The notes beneath the pieces were generated by a model. It was given only the letters and a program-made list of their open reading frames with translations. It searched no databases and was not told the DNA's origin. This document shows positions 60,499-64,000 of a stretch of 64,000 nucleotides of DNA, piece by piece. Numbering within the stretch: the first letter of the stretch is position 1; every line of letters starts with the position of its first letter. The stretch is from Pseudomonas putida (GTDB lineage Bacteria > Pseudomonadota > Gammaproteobacteria > Pseudomonadales > Pseudomonadaceae). The DNA lies in contig NZ_JANHLD010000002.1 of the NCBI RefSeq assembly GCF_028682455.1, positions 372,001 through 436,000 of the forward strand, written 5' to 3'. The position numbers were made by a program, and so were the translations under genes.

Positions 60499-62367
60499 TT
60501 AACGCTGAGCTGTCTTGGTATCCCAGGCCGGGATCTTGAACACCCAGAACGAACCCCCCTGGGCCACCGGCTTGGTCAGCTCGGCCATGTCGCCACCCCA
60601 CAGCGGTACCGCACCGCCATAGCCCACGGTCACGCCGATGTACTGCTCACCGTCCTGTTCCCAGGTGATGGGCGGCGAGACGATGCCGCTGCCGGTCTGG
60701 AATTTCCACAACTCCTCGCCGGTCTTGGCGTTGAAGGCCTTGAAGTAGCCGTCGCCGGTCCCGGTGAACACCAGGTTGCCCTTGGTGGCCAGCACCCCGG
60801 CCCACAGCGGCAGGCGCTCCTTGTGTTCCCAGACCATCTTGCCGGTGGTCGGGTCCATGGCGCGCAGCGAGCCTACGTGGTCCTCGTACATGCGCTTGAT
60901 GCGAAAGCCCATACCCAGGTACGCCGAGCCCTTCTTGTAGTTGACCTCCTCGGTCCAGTACTCCTCTTTCCACTGGTTGGACGGCACGTAGAACAGCCCG
61001 GTGTCCTGGCTGTAGGCCATGGGGTTCCAGTTCTTGCCGCCCAGAAACGGTGGCGAGACTTCCACCGGCTTGCCTTTGGTCTGGCCAGGTTCGGGCTTGG
61101 CCGGACGCTGGCCCGGATTTTCGACCGGGCGCCCGGTCTTCAGGTCGATGTGGCTGGCCCAGGTGATGTTGTCGGCGAACGGGAAGGCGTTCTTGAGCTT
61201 GCCATTGGTGCGGTCGACCACATAGAAGAAGCCGTTGCGGTCGGCGTGGGCGGTGGCCTTGTACTGCTTGCCGTCCTTGTCCTTGTAGTCGAACAGCACC
61301 AGTTCGTTGTTGCCGGAGAAGTCCCAGGCATCGTTGGGGGTGTGCTGATAGAACCACTTCACTTCACCGGTGGTGGGGTCTACGCCGACCTGGCCGGAGG
61401 TGTACAGGCTGTCATAGTCATGGGGGTTGCCGTCCTTGGAGGTCCGCGCCCAGGTGTTCCAGGGCCCGGGGTTGCCGGCACCGACGATGATGGTGTTGGT
61501 CTCGGCATCGAAGCTTGCGCTCTGCCACGGAGCACCGCCGCCGTGGCTCCAGGCCTCGACCTTGCCGGTCTCGGTGCTCGGGTCATCTGGCCAGGACGGT
61601 GCTTTCACGTCGCCGGTCGGCGTGCTGTCCTTGCCGTTCAGGCGGCCCATGTGGCCTTCGACAAAGGGCCGCATCCACACTTCTTCGCCGGTGTCCGGGT
61701 CGCGGGCAAACAACTGGCCGACTACGCCGAATTCGTCGCCGGAGCTGCCGTGGATCAGCAGCACCTTGCCGCTCTTCTGGTCTTTGACCAGGGTCGGGGC
61801 GCCGGTCATGGTGTAGCCGGCGCTGTGGTCGCCGAACTTCTTCTTCCACACCACCTTGCCGGTGTCCTTGTTCAGGGCCACGAGCTGGGCATCGAGGGTG
61901 CCGAAGTAGATCTTGTCGCCGAAGATCGCCGCGCCGCGGTTGACCACGTCGCAGCAGGGGCGAATGTTGTCGGGCAGGCGGTGGTTGTAGGTCCACAGGC
62001 GCTTGCCGGTCTTGGCGTCGAGGGCGAATACCCGCGAGTAGGAACCGGTGACGTAGATCACCCCGTCGTTGACGATGGCCTGGGACTCCTGGCCGCGCTG
62101 CTTTTCGTCACCGAACGAATACGACCAGGCCGGGGTGAGCTTGAACACGTTCGTGTCGTTGACCTGGGCCAACGGGCTCCAGCGCTGGGCGTTGGTGCCC
62201 ATGCCGTACTGCAGCACGTTGCCGGTGCTCTTGTGGTCATCGGCAATGTCATCCCAGCTCACCGGCTTGGCGAAGGCAGGTGCAGTCAGGGCCAGGCTGC
62301 CCATCAGCAACACGGCATGCACGGCGGCAGTCAGGGGCTTGAGGGCGGGTAACGATCTTATTGTCAT
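60499..62367 (-). CDS. pedE: PQQ-dependent ethanol dehydrogenase (PedE/ExaA)
   Basis: A 622-residue periplasmic quinoprotein alcohol dehydrogenase. Signal peptide about 1-33 (APAFA); the vicinal disulfide CC is in RPCCDVV. The eight-bladed propeller has tryptophan-docking repeats (e.g. [26 protein letters not shown]). The active-site Asp lies in [11 protein letters not shown]; the residue two positions after it is Ser, not Asp, which points to the Ca2+-dependent PedE type rather than lanthanide-dependent PedH. It is divergent from pedF, its cytochrome c acceptor. Confidence 0.95.
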   Translation of the reverse strand: MTIRSLPALKPLTAAVHAVLLMGSLALTAPAFAKPVSWDDIADDHKSTGNVLQYGMGTNAQRWSPLAQVNDTNVFKLTPAWSYSFGDEKQRGQESQAIVNDGVIYVTGSYSRVFALDAKTGKRLWTYNHRLPDNIRPCCDVVNRGAAIFGDKIYFGTLDAQLVALNKDTGKVVWKKKFGDHSAGYTMTGAPTLVKDQKSGKVLLIHGSSGDEFGVVGQLFARDPDTGEEVWMRPFVEGHMGRLNGKDSTPTGDVKAPSWPDDPSTETGKVEAWSHGGGAPWQSASFDAETNTIIVGAGNPGPWNTWARTSKDGNPHDYDSLYTSGQVGVDPTTGEVKWFYQHTPNDAWDFSGNNELVLFDYKDKDGKQYKATAHADRNGFFYVVDRTNGKLKNAFPFADNITWASHIDLKTGRPVENPGQRPAKPEPGQTKGKPVEVSPPFLGGKNWNPMAYSQDTGLFYVPSNQWKEEYWTEEVNYKKGSAYLGMGFRIKRMYEDHVGSLRAMDPTTGKMVWEHKERLPLWAGVLATKGNLVFTGTGDGYFKAFNAKTGEELWKFQTGSGIVSPPITWEQDGEQYIGVTVGYGGAVPLWGGDMAELTKPVAQGGSFWVFKIPAWDTKTAQR

Positions 62368-62626
62368 GGTTGGAGTTCCCAATGAAGGTTTTGGCCCTTC
62401 TAGCCTGGGATTTCCCCGCCCGGCTTGATACGGAAAAACTCCCGCCCTTTGCGGGAAAACTTCCCAAACCGCCTGTGATTTGGCACTGCTCCACAAGCGC
62501 TACGACCAAGGGAGTAGAACGCGGCCCCCAAAGCAGCATGGGGCGTTTGCCGGCGGCTGCCTAAGCTGGCGAGCAACCTTTCAGTCGAGAGGTGTTCGCG
62601 TGCAAACAGCAGTCGAGGGCAGAACA

Positions 62627-63064
62627 ATGACAACAGCAAAAAACGCCTGGTTGAGCCTGATGGTGGTGGGCGGCCTGATGAGCAGTGCGGCGGTGTTCGC
62701 CCATGGCAACGTAACGCCGACGGCGGTCAACATCGGCAACCTGGAAAAACTGGGTGAAGAGTGGCGTGCGCAAAACCCCTACCGCAACAGCAAGGATCAT
62801 GACGAAGCCGTGTCGATCGGCGCCTCGGCCTACAACCAGAACTGCGCGGCCTGCCACGGCCTGGAAGCCAAGTCCGGCGGCATTGCCCCGGACCTGCGCC
62901 TGCTTGATGAAGGCGCGGCGGGTGATGAGTGGTTTGTGGAGCGGGTCCGCAACGGTGCGGTGCGCGATGGCCGGGTGTACATGCCCAAGATGGCCGACTA
63001 CCTGAGCCAGGAAGCGTTGTGGGCGGTGCGCAGTTACCTGGACACCGTCCACGTTGACGAGTGA
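62627..63064 (+). CDS. pedF: Cytochrome c550 (PedF/ExaB), electron acceptor of PedE
   Basis: A 145-residue periplasmic c-type cytochrome. Signal peptide about 1-25 (VFAHG), a single haem site CAACH, and a likely axial Met in VYMPKM. The family mark NVTPTAVNIGNLEKLGEEW precedes the haem. It accepts electrons from the quinoprotein dehydrogenase encoded divergently. The ATG at 62627 has GAGGG 8 bp upstream; an upstream GTG is possible but less good. Confidence 0.93.
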   Translation: MTTAKNAWLSLMVVGGLMSSAAVFAHGNVTPTAVNIGNLEKLGEEWRAQNPYRNSKDHDEAVSIGASAYNQNCAACHGLEAKSGGIAPDLRLLDEGAAGDEWFVERVRNGAVRDGRVYMPKMADYLSQEALWAVRSYLDTVHVDE

Positions 63065-63066
63065 CG

Positions 63067-63135
63067 GTAGGGGCGGGCGTGCCCCGCGATGCGATGTGAC
63101 TGACAGATCGCATCGCAAGGCAAGCCCGCTTCTAC
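63067..63135. repeat. Imperfect REP pair/terminator-like palindrome
   Basis: GTAGGGGCGGGCGTGCCCCG...CGATGCGATG and CATCGCAAGG...CAAGCCCGCTTCTAC form a long imperfect inverted repeat between the convergent pedF and acyl-CoA dehydrogenase genes, built from REP-like ends. Confidence 0.7.
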
Positions 63136-64000
63136 AAGGTGTAGTGCTTGAGTTCCCGGGCGATCAGCATGCGCTGGATTTCGCTTGAGCCTTCATAGAT
63201 CTGGGTAATCCGCGCATCGCGGTAGTAGCGCTCGACCGGGTAGTCCTCCAGGTACCCATACCCCCCATGCACCTGGATCGCCTTGGAACACACCCGCTCG
63301 GCCATTTCCGAGGCGAACAGCTTGGCCTGGGAGGCTTCGCTCAGGCACGGCTTGCCGGCACTGCGCAGGCGCGCGGCATGCAGGATCAGCAAGCGTGCGG
63401 CATTGATCTGCACCTGCATGTCGGCCAGCAGGTTGGCGATGCTCTGGTGCTCGTTGATCGGCTTGCCGAACTGGATGCGATCACGGGAGTACACCAGGGC
63501 CGCTTCGAACGCGGCGCGGGCGATGCCCAGCGCCTGGGCGGCGATGCCGATACGACCGCCTTCGAGGTTGGACAGCGCAATTGCCAGGCCCTTGCCACGC
63601 TCACCGAGCAGGTTGGCGGCAGGGACGCGGCAGTTGTTCAGGGTGACCGCACAGGTGTCGGAGGCGCGGATCCCCATCTTGTGTTCGCTGCGGTCGACCA
63701 CGAAGCCTTCGTTGTCGGTGGGCACCAGGAACGCCGAGATACCTTTCTTGCCCAGGTCCGGGTCGGTGACGGCAAATACGATGGCCAGGCCCGCACGACG
63801 CGCGTTGCTGACAAACTGCTTGGCGCCGTTGATGACCCAGTGATCACCCTGCAGTTCGGCACGAGTGCGCAGGTTGTGCGCCTCGGAGCCGGCCTGGGGT
63901 TCGGTCAGGCAGAAGCAGCCGATCACCTGGCCGCTGGCCAGGCGCTCGAGCCAGGTCTGCTGCTGTTCGGCGTTGCCGTAGGCGAGCAGGGGGCCACAGC
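63132..64000 (-). CDS. Acyl-CoA dehydrogenase (C-terminal part; runs off the window)
   Basis: At least 289 residues of the C-terminal part of an acyl-CoA dehydrogenase. FAD/substrate motifs: [25 protein letters not shown], and [18 protein letters not shown]. The C-terminal helical domain has [24 protein letters not shown] and the base-region [35 protein letters not shown]. The frame is open at the right edge, so the start is upstream. It resembles butyryl- or short-chain enzymes, but the exact substrate cannot be inferred. Confidence 0.94.
   Translation of the reverse strand, partial: CGPLLAYGNAEQQQTWLERLASGQVIGCFCLTEPQAGSEAHNLRTRAELQGDHWVINGAKQFVSNARRAGLAIVFAVTDPDLGKKGISAFLVPTDNEGFVVDRSEHKMGIRASDTCAVTLNNCRVPAANLLGERGKGLAIALSNLEGGRIGIAAQALGIARAAFEAALVYSRDRIQFGKPINEHQSIANLLADMQVQINAARLLILHAARLRSAGKPCLSEASQAKLFASEMAERVCSKAIQVHGGYGYLEDYPVERYYRDARITQIYEGSSEIQRMLIARELKHYTL

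Noticed and set aside
60469..62352. 627-codon plus-strand open frame opposite pedE
   Set aside because: Antisense to pedE; no motifs.
1..64000. tRNA, rRNA or prophage genes
   Set aside because: No cloverleaf-like segments, rRNA-like stretches, integrases or phage structural genes were recognised on either strand by eye; a dedicated scan was not possible.

Overview
The window looks like chromosomal DNA of a Pseudomonas of the P. putida group. The evidence is high GC with P. putida-style REP palindromes, a fapABCDEF functional-amyloid operon, a pedE/pedF (exaA/exaB) quinoprotein ethanol oxidation locus, an aerobic-type cobalamin locus using CobN, and AacS/HbdH ketone-body genes. No rRNA, tRNA, CRISPR array, prophage or intact insertion sequence was seen.

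Layout. (1) 0-10.5 kb, + strand: a SurA-N-like periplasmic protein, then a tightly packed and often overlapping operon behind a good sigma-54 site. It encodes an orphan receiver protein, a GspE/PilB ATPase, PilM-, PilN-, PilO- and PilP-like proteins, a lipoprotein secretin and three pseudopilin-like proteins. It runs straight into csgE-csgF-csgG, with no curlin subunit gene in view. This hybrid of a type II/type IV-pilus-like assembly with a curli secretion channel is the best candidate here for an undescribed system. (2) 10.5-20.1 kb: cobalamin genes. Two divergent cobalamin riboswitches control cbtB-cbtA-cobE-cobM (-) and cobW-cobN-chlID (+). The cobaltochelatase AAA+ and VWA parts are joined by a clear -1 frameshift signal (A AAA AAG, then a 10-bp stem). 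(3) 20.2-27.6 kb: a sigma-54 activator gene (+) converging on the fap operon (-). The operon has its own sigma-54 promoter and a terminator between fapC and fapD.

(4) 27.8-45.7 kb: mostly ordinary accessory and housekeeping genes. They include NAD-precursor uptake (pnuC plus a NadR-kinase-like protein), uppP, a LysR/azoR divergent pair, an MFS transporter, an ABC-F ATPase, an SRAP protein, a lower-GC OafA-type acyltransferase, small conserved proteins, two LysE exporters and an AraC regulator with a candidate operator. (5) 45.7-52.3 kb (-): a ketone-body operon gntP-hbdH-eco-aacS, with a sigma-54 promoter and its activator gene just upstream. (6) 52.3-58.2 kb (-): yejABE without yejF, a parvulin, and a DAHP synthase gene preceded by a 44-codon leader peptide containing FYFGYWF and an attenuator-like terminator. 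(7) 58.3-64 kb: two LuxR-type response regulators, a pentapeptide-repeat protein, pedE, pedF and the 3' part of an acyl-CoA dehydrogenase gene that runs off the right edge.

Recurring themes are RpoN control (three GG-N10-GC promoters and two activators) and RNA-level control (two riboswitches, one recoding site, one attenuator, one intra-operon terminator). Functional assignments come from reading the translated sequences and from family knowledge; no database search was run.
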